From the NCBI RefSeq assembly GCF_009932475.1, contig NZ_BJOV01000003.1:1-64000 (forward strand): 64,000 nucleotides of DNA, written 5' to 3'. The notes under the pieces were generated by a model that was not told where the DNA came from, ran no database searches, and worked only from the letters and a program-made list of their open reading frames with translations. The position numbers and the translations under genes were made by a program. The stretch comes from Gordonia spumicola (lineage in GTDB: Bacteria > Actinomycetota > Actinomycetes > Mycobacteriales > Mycobacteriaceae). Of the stretch, positions 45,195 to 53,819 are shown one piece after another (within the stretch, counting starts at the first letter, position 1; the number at the start of each line of letters is the position of its first letter).

Positions 45195-45218
45195 AGACAC
45201 TGTCGTACGCTTGTTCGC

Positions 45219-46643
45219 ATGACGAACCAGTCCGACAGATCGGGCACCAGCCTCGGCCCGTACCGCCTCGTTCGACTCCTCGGACGAGGCGGGATGGGCG
45301 AGGTGTACGAAGCCGTCGACACGTCCAAGGACAGGACTGTCGCCCTCAAACTCCTTCCTCCCCACCTGGCCGACGACGCCGAGTTCCGGGCACGCTTCAT
45401 GCGCGAGTCCCAGACGGTCGCCCGCCTCAACGATCCTCACGTGATCCCGATCCACGACTTCGGCGAGATCGACGGACTGCTGTTCCTGGACATGCGGATA
45501 GTGCACGGCCGCGACCTGCGCAGCATGCTCTCCGCCGGGGCGCTGCCCGCGGATCGGGCCGTCGCCCTGATCACCCAGATCGCCGGAGCACTCGACTCCG
45601 CGCACGCATCCGGACTCCTGCATCGCGACGTGAAACCCGAGAACATCCTCGTCGACGCGAACGACTTCGCGTACCTCGTCGACTTCGGCATCGCTCAGTC
45701 CGTGGGCGCCACGCGGCTCACCGCGACCGGCGCGGCGATCGGATCGTTCGTCTACATGGCACCCGAGCGATTCGGCGAGACCGTCGATCTCACTCCGGCG
45801 AGCGACGTGTACTCGCTGGCCTGCGTGCTTTTCGAAGCCGTCACGGGTGTTCCGCCGTTCAGCTCGACGAGCTATGAGCAACTCATCACCGGGCACCTGA
45901 CGCGCCCGGTCCCGCCGACGGGCACCGTCCTGGATCCCGTCATCGCCGCGGGCACAGTCAAAGACCCCGCGGGGCGCACCTCATCGTGCAGGGAGTTCGC
46001 GGCCGCCGCGAACGCGATGCTCACCGGCGGCAGGCCTCCGACGCCGATCCCCGTCGCCCATCCCGCGCCCACCGTCCCCGCCACGTCGCATCGAGGCCGG
46101 ACCTCGATGATCGCCGCCGCGGTCGCGATCGCCGCGCTCCTGGCGGGCGCGGGTGCCGTCTGGTTCGCGGTACAGGCCTCCTCGCCCGACCCGACGCCGA
46201 CCGCCGCGTCATCCGCTCCGCCGACGACCACGACGCCGCCCCCGACCCAGGCGACGACGACGGTCACCCAGACCCAGGTGCTCACCCCCGACCCGACGGT
46301 CACCGCCGTGACGCCCGCCTCGGCCGATCTCGGCTTGAGCACGCCGATCAGCCGTCCCCCATGCGACGGCCGGACGATCCTCATCGTCGCGAGCGTGACG
46401 ACGCCGGGCGAGTACGCCCAGGGTGTCGCGCGGGCCCTTGCCGACAATCCCGGAGCGGAGTACCTCCGGACCGACGAATCGTGCTCATCGCTTCGGCAGT
46501 CGTTGAACGGCAACCCGATCTACGCCGTGTACTTCGAGGGGGACTCACTCGCCGACACCTGCGCACTCCACGCGCGGATGGGAAGCTCGACCAATGCGCG
46601 TCGGCTGGACGACTCCACGCCGCCGAACACGAACATCTGCTGA
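45219..46643 (+). CDS. Transmembrane Ser/Thr protein kinase, sensor type A
   Basis: 474 residues, probably leaderless (TACGCT, 7 nt, ATG). The kinase domain at about 14-275 has the Gly loop GRGGMGEVYEA, VALK, catalytic HRDVKPEN, DFG and APE, so it should be active. A single TM is at about 297-318, followed by a Thr/Pro-rich linker. The extracellular domain of about 95 residues starts CDGRTILIVASVTTPGEYAQ and ends with four spread Cys residues (CDG, ESCSS, DTCAL, final C). This domain is shared only with the next gene. The ligand is unknown. Confidence 0.92.
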   Translation: MTNQSDRSGTSLGPYRLVRLLGRGGMGEVYEAVDTSKDRTVALKLLPPHLADDAEFRARFMRESQTVARLNDPHVIPIHDFGEIDGLLFLDMRIVHGRDLRSMLSAGALPADRAVALITQIAGALDSAHASGLLHRDVKPENILVDANDFAYLVDFGIAQSVGATRLTATGAAIGSFVYMAPERFGETVDLTPASDVYSLACVLFEAVTGVPPFSSTSYEQLITGHLTRPVPPTGTVLDPVIAAGTVKDPAGRTSSCREFAAAANAMLTGGRPPTPIPVAHPAPTVPATSHRGRTSMIAAAVAIAALLAGAGAVWFAVQASSPDPTPTAASSAPPTTTTPPPTQATTTVTQTQVLTPDPTVTAVTPASADLGLSTPISRPPCDGRTILIVASVTTPGEYAQGVARALADNPGAEYLRTDESCSSLRQSLNGNPIYAVYFEGDSLADTCALHARMGSSTNARRLDDSTPPNTNIC

Positions 46644-46663
46644 GCGGGTGAAGTCGGCTCCCG

Positions 46664-46692
46664 TTCGTTGAGCGAGCGAAGCGAGTCGACGC
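46664..46692. repeat. Dispersed GAGCGAGCGAAGCGAGTCGA repeat
   Basis: Intergenic copy of a short repeat related in inverted form to 12730-12744 and 31999-32012. It lies between the two tandem kinase genes; the remainder of 46644-46773 holds the second kinase promoter. Confidence 0.5.
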
Positions 46693-46773
46693 GTCGTACC
46701 AGGTCATCGTGCCGTGTCGAACGGGGTGTGCACGTTCGTTCACACCGGGAATCACTCATCTAGGCTGTTCGGC

Positions 46774-48288
46774 ATGACTGTCGCAGCCGATCGTTCCGGC
46801 GCCGCACTCGGCCCGTACCGCCTTCTCCGACTGCTCGGCAAGGGCGGCATGGGCGAGGTGTACGAGGCGCACGACACGGTCAAGGATCGGAACGTCGCGC
46901 TGAAGCTGCTGCCGCCGCACCTCGCGGGCGACGAGCAGTTCCGCGCCCGGTTCCTCCGGGAGTCGCAGACCGTCGCGCGCCTCAACGATCCGCACGTCAT
47001 CCCGATCCACGATTTCGGCGAGATCGACGGCCTCCTGTACCTGGACATGCGGATCGTCCACGGCCGTGACCTGCGGAGCCTCATCGACGAGGGGCGGATC
47101 GACCCCGAGCGCGCGGTGTCGTTGATCGCGCAGGTCGCCGGAGCCCTGGACGCCGCACACAGATCGGGCCTCCTGCACCGCGATGTGAAGCCGGAGAACA
47201 TCCTCGTCGACGCCAACGACTTCGCGTACCTCGTCGACTTCGGGATCGCCCAGTCGGCGGGGGCCACCCGCTTCACCGCGACCGGCGCCGCGATCGGCTC
47301 GTTCGCGTACATGGCTCCGGAACGGTTCGGCGACGACGCCGCGCTCACTCCGGCAAGCGACGTCTACTCGCTGGCCTGCGTGTTGTTCGAGGCGGTCACC
47401 GGCGCTCCCCCGTATCCGTCGACGAGCTACGAGCGGATCATCTCCAGCCACCTGACCCGGCCGATCCCGCCGACCGGAACCGTCCTCGACCCGGTGATCG
47501 CGGCGGGGACCACGAAGGATCCGGCGCAGCGCATCGCATCGTGCGGGGCGTTCGCCGACGCCGCGAAGGACGCACTCGCGGGGCGGCACACGCCGACGCT
47601 CGTGGCCCCGATCCCGCAGCCCGCGCCGATGCAGAGCCCGTATCCCCAACCCGTCGGCTATCCGGTGCCGTATCCGACGGGGCCGCAGCCGACCCGATCG
47701 TCAGGCGGGAAGACGGCGCTCATCGCAGCGGCGGTCGCGGCGGTCACGCTGCTGGCGGCGGGCGGCGCGTTCTGGCTGCTGACGGACGGCTCCGACGACG
47801 ACACCGCGACCACCGCGGCCGCCGTCACCTCCACCGGGGCGTCGCAGACTCCCGGCGAACTGCCGACCGTCACCCAGACCGTTCCCGGCGAGCCCGAGCA
47901 GACGCAGACCGTCCAGACCACGGCGACGCGCACCACGCCGGACGCCGCGCCCGCACGTGCCCGCGGCGACCTCGGCCTGCCGACGCCGATGACCGTGCCC
48001 TCGTGCGACGGTCGGACGATCGTCATCGTCTACAACGCGACGACACCCGGTCAGTACTCGCAGGAGATCTCGTCGGCGCTCGCGTCGAATCCCGGCGCGA
48101 AGTACCTGCGGACCGACAACTCCTGCTCGTCGATGCGCCAGGCGTACGACGACGGCAGCGCCATCTACGCCGTCTACTACGAGGGTTCGTCGCTCGCCGA
48201 CACCTGCGCGACCAAGGCCCGCATCGGCGGAGCCGTCTACGCGCGACGCCTCGACGACTCGACACCCGTCGGAACGGAGATCTGCTAG
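46774..48288 (+). CDS. Transmembrane Ser/Thr protein kinase, sensor type A, tandem paralogue
   Basis: 504 residues from ATG 46774, 7 nt after a TAGGCT box. The kinase domain is about 80 percent alike to the preceding gene by eye (GKGGMGEVYEA, HRDVKPEN, DFGIAQS). The juxtamembrane region is Pro/Tyr-rich (QSPYPQPVGYPVPYPTGPQP), the TM lies at about 316-336, and the extracellular domain (about 410-504) starts CDGRTIVIVYNATTPGQYSQ with the same Cys pattern. The pair arose by tandem duplication; the sensor domains have kept their cysteines but differ at the surface. Confidence 0.92.
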   Translation: MTVAADRSGAALGPYRLLRLLGKGGMGEVYEAHDTVKDRNVALKLLPPHLAGDEQFRARFLRESQTVARLNDPHVIPIHDFGEIDGLLYLDMRIVHGRDLRSLIDEGRIDPERAVSLIAQVAGALDAAHRSGLLHRDVKPENILVDANDFAYLVDFGIAQSAGATRFTATGAAIGSFAYMAPERFGDDAALTPASDVYSLACVLFEAVTGAPPYPSTSYERIISSHLTRPIPPTGTVLDPVIAAGTTKDPAQRIASCGAFADAAKDALAGRHTPTLVAPIPQPAPMQSPYPQPVGYPVPYPTGPQPTRSSGGKTALIAAAVAAVTLLAAGGAFWLLTDGSDDDTATTAAAVTSTGASQTPGELPTVTQTVPGEPEQTQTVQTTATRTTPDAAPARARGDLGLPTPMTVPSCDGRTIVIVYNATTPGQYSQEISSALASNPGAKYLRTDNSCSSMRQAYDDGSAIYAVYYEGSSLADTCATKARIGGAVYARRLDDSTPVGTEIC

Positions 48289-48310
48289 TCCCACCCGGCA
48301 CAATGGAGCC

Positions 48311-49009
48311 ATGTGGGGCTTCATCGGCGACTATTGGTGGCTCGTCTTCGTGTTCGGCGGCTCGATCGGAGGTGCGGCCCGGGCCATCGGGGCGTGGAAC
48401 GAGCGCCGTGAGCAGCGCAGTCTCGAGCGATATCGGATCAAGCACGAGTCGTCGGTGGCACGCGCCGAAGCAGAGAGCCGCGGGCGGATCGACGCCGCGT
48501 CCGTGCAGCGCGAGCTCGACGCCGCCGTCGCCGAGCACAACGGCGTCGACGAACGCTGGTTCGCGCACGAGACCGATCTCGCGACGCTGTTGGACTATCC
48601 GATGCTCGTCGACCTTCGTGAACCGATGACGGAGAAGTTCCACCGCGATCGCAGTCGGGCCGAGTTGTTGCGCCCGTCGGCCGACGCCGCATCCGACCCA
48701 GTCGCGGTCCGTGCCTACCGCGACGCCGTCCACGACTACGCTGTGTCGCTCGGCGTGGCCGAACAGGAGGCCAGACGGCGGCGGCGGTCCGATTTCAGTC
48801 CGGTCGAGCAGGAGCGGCTCGCCCGGGCACAACGACTGTTGGCGCTCGCGATGGACGACGGCGCGTCGCCGCAGGAACGGCGTCAAGCGTACGAGAGGGC
48901 CAGGGCCGAGCTGGACGGTCTGATCGATCTGCCGACGTCGGGCGCCACGGCGTTGGAGTCGACGATGCGGGCGGCACTCGAGCGGGGAGAGGGTCCACAA
49001 CCCGCCTGA
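48311..49009 (+). CDS. Membrane-anchored coiled-coil protein of unknown function
   Basis: 232 residues. One N-terminal TM (FIGDYWWLVFVFGGSIGGAA, about 4-23) is followed by a long, highly charged helical part (NERREQRSLERYRIK, ARRRRRSDFSPVEQERLARA). The soluble part should face the cytoplasm. I do not recognise a family. It lies 22 nt after the second kinase on the same strand and could be a kinase substrate or scaffold; that is inference from position only. Confidence 0.72.
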   Translation: MWGFIGDYWWLVFVFGGSIGGAARAIGAWNERREQRSLERYRIKHESSVARAEAESRGRIDAASVQRELDAAVAEHNGVDERWFAHETDLATLLDYPMLVDLREPMTEKFHRDRSRAELLRPSADAASDPVAVRAYRDAVHDYAVSLGVAEQEARRRRRSDFSPVEQERLARAQRLLALAMDDGASPQERRQAYERARAELDGLIDLPTSGATALESTMRAALERGEGPQPA

Positions 49010-49119
49010 GGGGTGAACGAAGCCGGAATGGCATGGAAACACGCCTTCCTGAGAGGATTCTGTGACGTCTGCCGTTCGGAACCGCGACTGTGAACTGACT
49101 CACCAGTAACATTCCGGGC

Positions 49120-50523
49120 ATGTCTCTGCCCCGCAGTATCGCCGCCGTCGTCGTCACGATCGGCGCGGTCGTCTCCACCGCCCTCCTTCCCGCCCCCGCC
49201 GCGATCGCCGCGCCCGACGACTCCCTCGTGAGCGCCCTGCACACACGCGGGACGTCGATCATCGACTCGTCCGGACGCGTCGTGCTCAACCACGGCGTGA
49301 ACAACGTCGACAAGAGTGCGCCGTACATGACGGCGAACGACGGATTCACCGTCACCGACGCCGACGCGACCAAGCTCGCGAACCTCGGCTTCAACTCGGT
49401 CCGTCTCGGCGTCTCGTTCGACGCCCTCATGCCCACGAAGGGCGACGTCGACGAGGCCTACATCGCGCGCGTCGTCGGAGTCGTCGACATGCTGGCGTCG
49501 CACGGCATCCGCACGCTCCTGGACAACCATCAGGACGGCCTGTCGTCGCCGTGGGACGGCAACGGATTCCCCGCGTGGTCGATCAAGTCCCGGCCCGCCC
49601 AGGGCGAGCCCAACCCCGGATTCCCGCTGTTCTACCTGATGCCGTCGATGAACAAGGCCTGGGACGAGGTCTGGACCAACAGCAACGGAGTCATCGACTA
49701 CCTCGGCACCGCGCTGAAGTCGCTCGCGGCGGGCCTCAAGGGCCACGCGGGCGTCATGGGCATCGAACTCCTCAACGAGCCGTGGCCCGGCACCGCGGCC
49801 CTCACATGCTTCCCGGTCGGCTGCCCCCTGTTCGACCTCCAGTACCAGAACACGATGTCCAAGCTGACCCGCTACGTCCGCCAGGGCGACCCGAGCGTGC
49901 CCGTCTACTGGGAGCCCAACGTCACGTGGAACCAGATGATGCCGTCGTACATGGGTCTGAAGAACATCCGTGACCGCAACATCGTCATCGCGCCGCACGA
50001 CTACTGCATCCCGTCGCAGCTCGCGATCTACCTCGGACTGCCCGAGCAGCTCCGCGCACTGTGCTCGGCTCAGCAGGGCCTCACCTGGACGCACGTCGAC
50101 GAGGTGACCCGTCGCACCGGCAAGCCGGTCGTCATCACGGAGTTCGGCGACGTCGACGCATCCGTGCTCAGTCAGACCCTCGACCGCGCCGACAAGCGCT
50201 TCATGGGCTGGATGTACTGGCACTACTCGAGCGGACAGTCCCTGGCGGGCGTCTCGCGCGAGCTCGTCCGCACGTACCCGCAGGCCACCGCGGGTCGACC
50301 GGGCAAGATGACCTTCAACACCGCGACCGGCGCGTTCTCGTTCACCTACGTGCCCAACCAGTCGATCAGCGCGCCGACAGTCATCTACCCGTCGAGCGTG
50401 CACTACCCGAACGGCTACACGGTTCAGGTGACCGGCGGGCACTACGAGACCACCTCGAACGGTCGCCTCCACGTGTTCGCCGACGGTTCGGCTCCGGTCA
50501 CCGTCACCGTGAACTCGAAGTGA
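49120..50523 (+). CDS. Secreted GH5 glycosidase, endoglycoceramidase-like
   Basis: 467 residues. A Sec signal peptide spans about 1-30 (cleavage after AIA). The GH5 TIM barrel has acid/base Glu in GIELLNEPWPG (about 225-235) and nucleophile Glu in PVVITEFGDVD (about 341-351). The N-terminal block VLNHGVNNVDKSAPYM resembles endoglycoceramidases of rhodococci, and a beta-sandwich at the C-terminus (from about 395) fits the same enzymes. It would cleave the glycan from a glycolipid outside the cell. A TAACAT box lies 7 nt before the ATG. Confidence 0.85.
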   Translation: MSLPRSIAAVVVTIGAVVSTALLPAPAAIAAPDDSLVSALHTRGTSIIDSSGRVVLNHGVNNVDKSAPYMTANDGFTVTDADATKLANLGFNSVRLGVSFDALMPTKGDVDEAYIARVVGVVDMLASHGIRTLLDNHQDGLSSPWDGNGFPAWSIKSRPAQGEPNPGFPLFYLMPSMNKAWDEVWTNSNGVIDYLGTALKSLAAGLKGHAGVMGIELLNEPWPGTAALTCFPVGCPLFDLQYQNTMSKLTRYVRQGDPSVPVYWEPNVTWNQMMPSYMGLKNIRDRNIVIAPHDYCIPSQLAIYLGLPEQLRALCSAQQGLTWTHVDEVTRRTGKPVVITEFGDVDASVLSQTLDRADKRFMGWMYWHYSSGQSLAGVSRELVRTYPQATAGRPGKMTFNTATGAFSFTYVPNQSISAPTVIYPSSVHYPNGYTVQVTGGHYETTSNGRLHVFADGSAPVTVTVNSK

Positions 50524-50535
50524 CGAAAGTCCCTT

Positions 50536-50556
50536 CGTGCCTCCGTGTTCGGCACG
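50536..50556 (+). terminator. Weak hairpin after the GH5 gene
   Basis: CGTGCC and GGCACG arms with a 9-nt loop, 12 nt after the stop codon. Confidence 0.4.
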
Positions 50557-50605
50557 TCCGCGGTACCGTGCGCGATCGTTCACCTTCACCGGTTACCATC
50601 CACTC

Positions 50606-50767
50606 GTGCTGGAAGATCTGAACAAGAAGGCCAAGAAGGCCGGACTGCATGTCGCGGTCTCGAAGAAGGCTGACCTGTACAGCATCCGCAAGATGAAGAA
50701 CGGGAAGCTGGTCGCCAAGAACATCGACATCGACGATGTCCTGGCCCTGATCAAGAAGTACAAGTAG
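50606..50767 (+). CDS. Lys-rich 53-residue protein of unknown function
   Basis: From GTG 50606, which a TACCAT box precedes by 6 nt; a longer upstream start has no such support. The sequence runs MLEDLNKKAKKAGLHVAV, then SKKADLYSIRKMKNGKLVAK and NIDIDDVLALIKKYK. The pattern of short amphipathic helix, two strands and C-terminal helix with 14 Lys residues suggests a small nucleic-acid- or membrane-binding protein. I know no family. The next gene starts directly after its stop codon. Confidence 0.7.
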   Translation: MLEDLNKKAKKAGLHVAVSKKADLYSIRKMKNGKLVAKNIDIDDVLALIKKYK

Positions 50768-51640
50768 GTGTCGATGACCCGCATGGCCTCGACCGTGGTG
50801 CACACCGCGGTCGAGGCCATGCTCCGTCCACCGCGGACCGTCGCCGAAATGCTGCGGATGCTCGACGGCCCCGTCGACCTGACCGGCCGGACGATCCTGC
50901 TGACCGGGGCGTCGTCGGGCATCGGCGAGGCCGCCGCGCATCTGCTCGCGCGGCGCGGCGCGACGGTCATCGCCGTCGCCCGCACACCCGAGACACTGCG
51001 GGCCACGTGCGACGCGATCACCGAGGCGGGCGGGATCGCTCACCCGTTGACGGCCGATCTGTCCGACCCGGACGACGCACGGCGTCTCGCGGCCGAAGTG
51101 CTCGACAGATTCGGCCCGCCGGACGTCCTCATCAACAACGCGGGCCGGTCCATCCGGCGGTCGGCCGTCGACACCGTCGACCGGTTCCACGACTACGAAC
51201 GCACGATGGCGCTCAACTACTTCGGGCCGGTCGCCCTCATCCTCGGCCTGCTGCCCGCGATGATCGACGCCGGACGCGGCCACATCGTCAACGTCGTCAC
51301 CTGGGGCGTCACGGCGGGAGCGATGCCGAAGTTCGCCGCGTACCACGCCTCGAAGGCCGCGCTGGCCGCGTTCGGGCGGTCGTTGGACGGCGAATGCGAG
51401 GGCACCGGCGTCACCGTGACCAATGCGGGTTTCCCGCTGGTGCGGACGCCGATGATCGCGCCGACGTCGTCGTACGACGACGCGCCCGCCCTCACCTCGG
51501 AGCAGGCGGCGCAGTGGCTGCTGCAGGCCGTCGTCGACCGGCCTGCCGAACTGTATCCGCGGTACGCGGTCGCGCTGCGCGCCGTCGGCGCGTTCTCGCC
51601 GCGGGCCGTCCACCGACTCGTCGCGCGCGTCGGCATCTGA
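50768..51640 (+). CDS. SDR-family oxidoreductase
   Basis: 290 residues if started at GTG 50768, directly after the small gene; ATG 50819 would give 273 residues and still keep the whole fold. The cofactor motif is LLTGASSGIGEAAA (about 46-59), NNAG follows, and the catalytic pair is YHASKAALAAF. The C-terminal part resembles mycobacterial acyl or lipid-modifying SDRs. A 20-bp-stem hairpin (50781-50822) spans the first codons, which favours the downstream start or a regulated one. Confidence 0.85.
   Translation: MSMTRMASTVVHTAVEAMLRPPRTVAEMLRMLDGPVDLTGRTILLTGASSGIGEAAAHLLARRGATVIAVARTPETLRATCDAITEAGGIAHPLTADLSDPDDARRLAAEVLDRFGPPDVLINNAGRSIRRSAVDTVDRFHDYERTMALNYFGPVALILGLLPAMIDAGRGHIVNVVTWGVTAGAMPKFAAYHASKAALAAFGRSLDGECEGTGVTVTNAGFPLVRTPMIAPTSSYDDAPALTSEQAAQWLLQAVVDRPAELYPRYAVALRAVGAFSPRAVHRLVARVGI
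50781..50822. other. Perfect long hairpin at the 5' end of the SDR gene
   Basis: GCATGGCCTCGACCG (50781-50795) and CGGTCGAGGCCATGC (50808-50822) are perfectly complementary. The stem continues by one G-T pair and GGTG/CACC to a tight loop. It lies 14 nt after the stop of the 53-residue gene, so it could be that gene's terminator or an attenuator of the SDR gene. Confidence 0.7.
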
Positions 51641-51658
51641 CCCGCCCGCGGCGCCGCG

Positions 51659-52486
51659 TCAGCTGCGGGCGACGATCCAGTCGACGACGGTGCCGATCAC
51701 CTCGTCCTGCTCCGGTTCGTTGAAGATCTCGTGGTACAGGCCGGGCAGGATGGTGACGGTGAGGTCGTCGCTGCCCGCGAGACGCTCGACGATCCGGCTG
51801 CCCTCCGGATTGGCGAGGACGTCGCCGCCGCCGTGCAGGACCAGGGTCGGCATGGTCAGGCTTCCGAGTCGCTTCGGGAAGTCGCCCATGGCTCCGATGA
51901 GCGCGCCGCCCAGACCCGCGGGGATCTTGCCGTGCCAGACCATCGGGTCGGCCTCGTAGGCCGCGACGACCTTCGGGTCGCGGCTGACACCCGATGCCGG
52001 AAGAGCGGCCGCGGGCAGCCACGGCGCGACTTTGCCGAGGATCGGCGCGAGCTTGACCATCAGCGGCGGCAGGTCGGCGCCGGGCACGATGGCCGGCCCG
52101 GACAGGACGAGGCCGTCGAGCATGTCGGGGTGATCGAGCGCGTACGCCAGTGCGATCGCGCCGCCCATGCTGTGGCCGATCAAGAAACGCGGCCTGCGGT
52201 CGGATGCGGCGACACCGATCACGCTGTGCAGGTCTGCGACGAAGTCGCCGAAGTCGGTGACGCCGAGCCGCTTCCCCGACGACCGGCCGTGACCGGCATG
52301 GTCGGGGACGACGACGAGGTAGCCGCGATCGGCGATCGCACGGGCCACGTGATGGTAGCGACCGCCGTGTTCGCCGAGACCGTGCGCGACGACGACGACG
52401 CCCACCGGCTCCCCCTCGGGGCGGTGGACGTCGTAGACGATGGTGTTGCCGTTGCGACCGGTTACCGACGCTGTGGAAGTCTGCAT
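51659..52486 (-). CDS. Monoacylglycerol lipase-like alpha/beta hydrolase
   Basis: 275 residues. The oxyanion region is VVVAHGLGEHGGRY (about 32-45), the nucleophile elbow GHSMGGA (about 108-114), the acid lies in LVLHGGGDVLANP and the His in LPGLYHEIFNEP. It belongs to the hydrolase_4/MGL family that includes M. tuberculosis Rv0183. A TACTCT box is 6 nt before the ATG. It is convergent with the SDR gene. Confidence 0.88.
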   Translation of the reverse strand: MQTSTASVTGRNGNTIVYDVHRPEGEPVGVVVVAHGLGEHGGRYHHVARAIADRGYLVVVPDHAGHGRSSGKRLGVTDFGDFVADLHSVIGVAASDRRPRFLIGHSMGGAIALAYALDHPDMLDGLVLSGPAIVPGADLPPLMVKLAPILGKVAPWLPAAALPASGVSRDPKVVAAYEADPMVWHGKIPAGLGGALIGAMGDFPKRLGSLTMPTLVLHGGGDVLANPEGSRIVERLAGSDDLTVTILPGLYHEIFNEPEQDEVIGTVVDWIVARS

Positions 52487-52513
52487 GCAGGCAGAGTAGC
52501 GCCGATCACACCG

Positions 52514-53278
52514 TCAGTCGGACTGGGCCCTGATCGCGAGCCTTCCATTCTCGAACATCAGCGGGTACAGCAGTCCGCCGATGAGACCGCCGATGAGCGG
52601 CGCGACCCAGAAGACCCACAGCTGACCGGGCGCCCCGTTGCCGTTGAAGAAGGCGACGGCCGTCGACCTGGCCGGGTTGACCGACGTGTTGGAGATCGGG
52701 ATCGAGATGAGGTGGATCAGGGTCAGCGACAGGCCGATCGCCAACGGGCCGAAACCCTTCGGCGCACGCCCGTCGGTGGCACCGAGGATGACGATGAGGA
52801 AGAACGCGGTGAGGATCACCTCGGCGAGGATCACCGCGGCCAGGCTGTAGCCGTTGGGCGAGTGGTCGCCGTACCCGTTGGCCGCCATGTTGCCTTCGGC
52901 CGACCAGCCGCTCTGACCTCGGGCGATCGTGTAGAGCGCCAGACCGGCGAGCAGGCCGCCGATCACCTGGGACATCCAGTAGCCCGGCAGGTCGCGCCAG
53001 CTGAGGCGGCCGCTGACGGCAGCGCCGAGCGTCACGGCCGGATTGAAGTGGCCGCCGGAGATGTGTCCGACCGCGTACGCCATCGTCACGACGGTCAGGC
53101 CGAACGCCAGAGCGACGCCGAGGAAGCCGATGCCGAGTTGGACGCTCGTCGCGGTCCCCGCGTCCTCGGCGACGACTTTCGCCGCGAATATCGCGCTGCC
53201 GCAGCCGCCGAAGACCAGCCAGAACGTTCCGAACGCTTCGGCCAGCCACTTCGCTGGTGTCGATACGGTGTCGGTCAT
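52514..53278 (-). CDS. aqpZ: Aquaporin Z
   Basis: 254 residues, six TM segments and two half-helices with NPA boxes: [11 protein letters not shown] (about 77-87) and [13 protein letters not shown] (about 203-215). The Arg after the second NPA is that of the selectivity filter. The residue pattern fits a water channel rather than a glycerol facilitator. The ribosome site is GGGGGAG. Intergenic 52487-52513 and 53279-53313 hold no gene. Confidence 0.92.
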   Translation of the reverse strand: MTDTVSTPAKWLAEAFGTFWLVFGGCGSAIFAAKVVAEDAGTATSVQLGIGFLGVALAFGLTVVTMAYAVGHISGGHFNPAVTLGAAVSGRLSWRDLPGYWMSQVIGGLLAGLALYTIARGQSGWSAEGNMAANGYGDHSPNGYSLAAVILAEVILTAFFLIVILGATDGRAPKGFGPLAIGLSLTLIHLISIPISNTSVNPARSTAVAFFNGNGAPGQLWVFWVAPLIGGLIGGLLYPLMFENGRLAIRAQSD

Positions 53279-53313
53279 TGCTCACTCCCCCTGTGGTGCC
53301 GACCGATCGTCGC

Positions 53314-53718
53314 TCAGTCGGCGTCGATGATCCCCAGCCGCCCGGCGACCGCTCGCCCGACAGACTCGATCGCCCCGATCGGCCGCAGTGCGGTTTCGGC
53401 GATCACGACGATGCTCTCGACCCTACTGACAACGGCCTCGAGTCGCGCGACGACGCTCGCCATCCGGGTCACCGTCTCGTCCACCCGGACCAGGGTGGTG
53501 CTGAACGTCTCGAGGGTCACCTCGAGGTTCTCCAGGGTGCCGTCGAGGTCGGACGTCGTCTTCGCGAGCCCGGCCAGGACCGGCCCCATCTCGCCGATGA
53601 TGTCTTCGACCTGGTTGACGGTCTGGTCGGCGTTGAGTGCCGCCTGCGCCAGCTTGCGCAGACGCTGACGTTCCGGTCCCGAGCGTGCGCGATCCTCGGG
53701 CGTCGACATGATTGCCAT
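53314..53718 (-). CDS. Small coiled-coil protein of unknown function
   Basis: 134 residues; ATG 53718 or 53709. Heptad-like runs of Val, Leu, Thr and Glu occur (TVNQVEDIIGEMGPVLAGLA, TLENLEVTLETFSTTLVRVD), followed by VARLEAVVSRVESIVVIAET. It has no signal peptide or clear TM. Similar short proteins occur in mycobacteria without assigned function. It is divergent from the pirin operon. Confidence 0.72.
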   Translation of the reverse strand: MAIMSTPEDRARSGPERQRLRKLAQAALNADQTVNQVEDIIGEMGPVLAGLAKTTSDLDGTLENLEVTLETFSTTLVRVDETVTRMASVVARLEAVVSRVESIVVIAETALRPIGAIESVGRAVAGRLGIIDAD

Positions 53719-53791
53719 AAGTCCAAGTATGACCGGTGCGGAGCGGTTCCGGGAATGGATTGGGCGCGGGTACGGTTGAGGACGGCAGATC

Positions 53792-53808
53792 GTTCAAATT
53801 TTAAGAAC
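53792..53808. promoter_or_regulatory. AT-rich MarR-type operator candidate
   Basis: GTTCAAATTTTAAGAAC has GTTC/GAAC arms and an AT-only centre, and it ends 11 nt before the pirin start, beside its GGAGG site. It is the only AT-rich patch in the region. The MarR protein encoded in the operon is the likely ligand. Confidence 0.5.
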
Positions 53809-53819
53809 TGGAGGACGTC

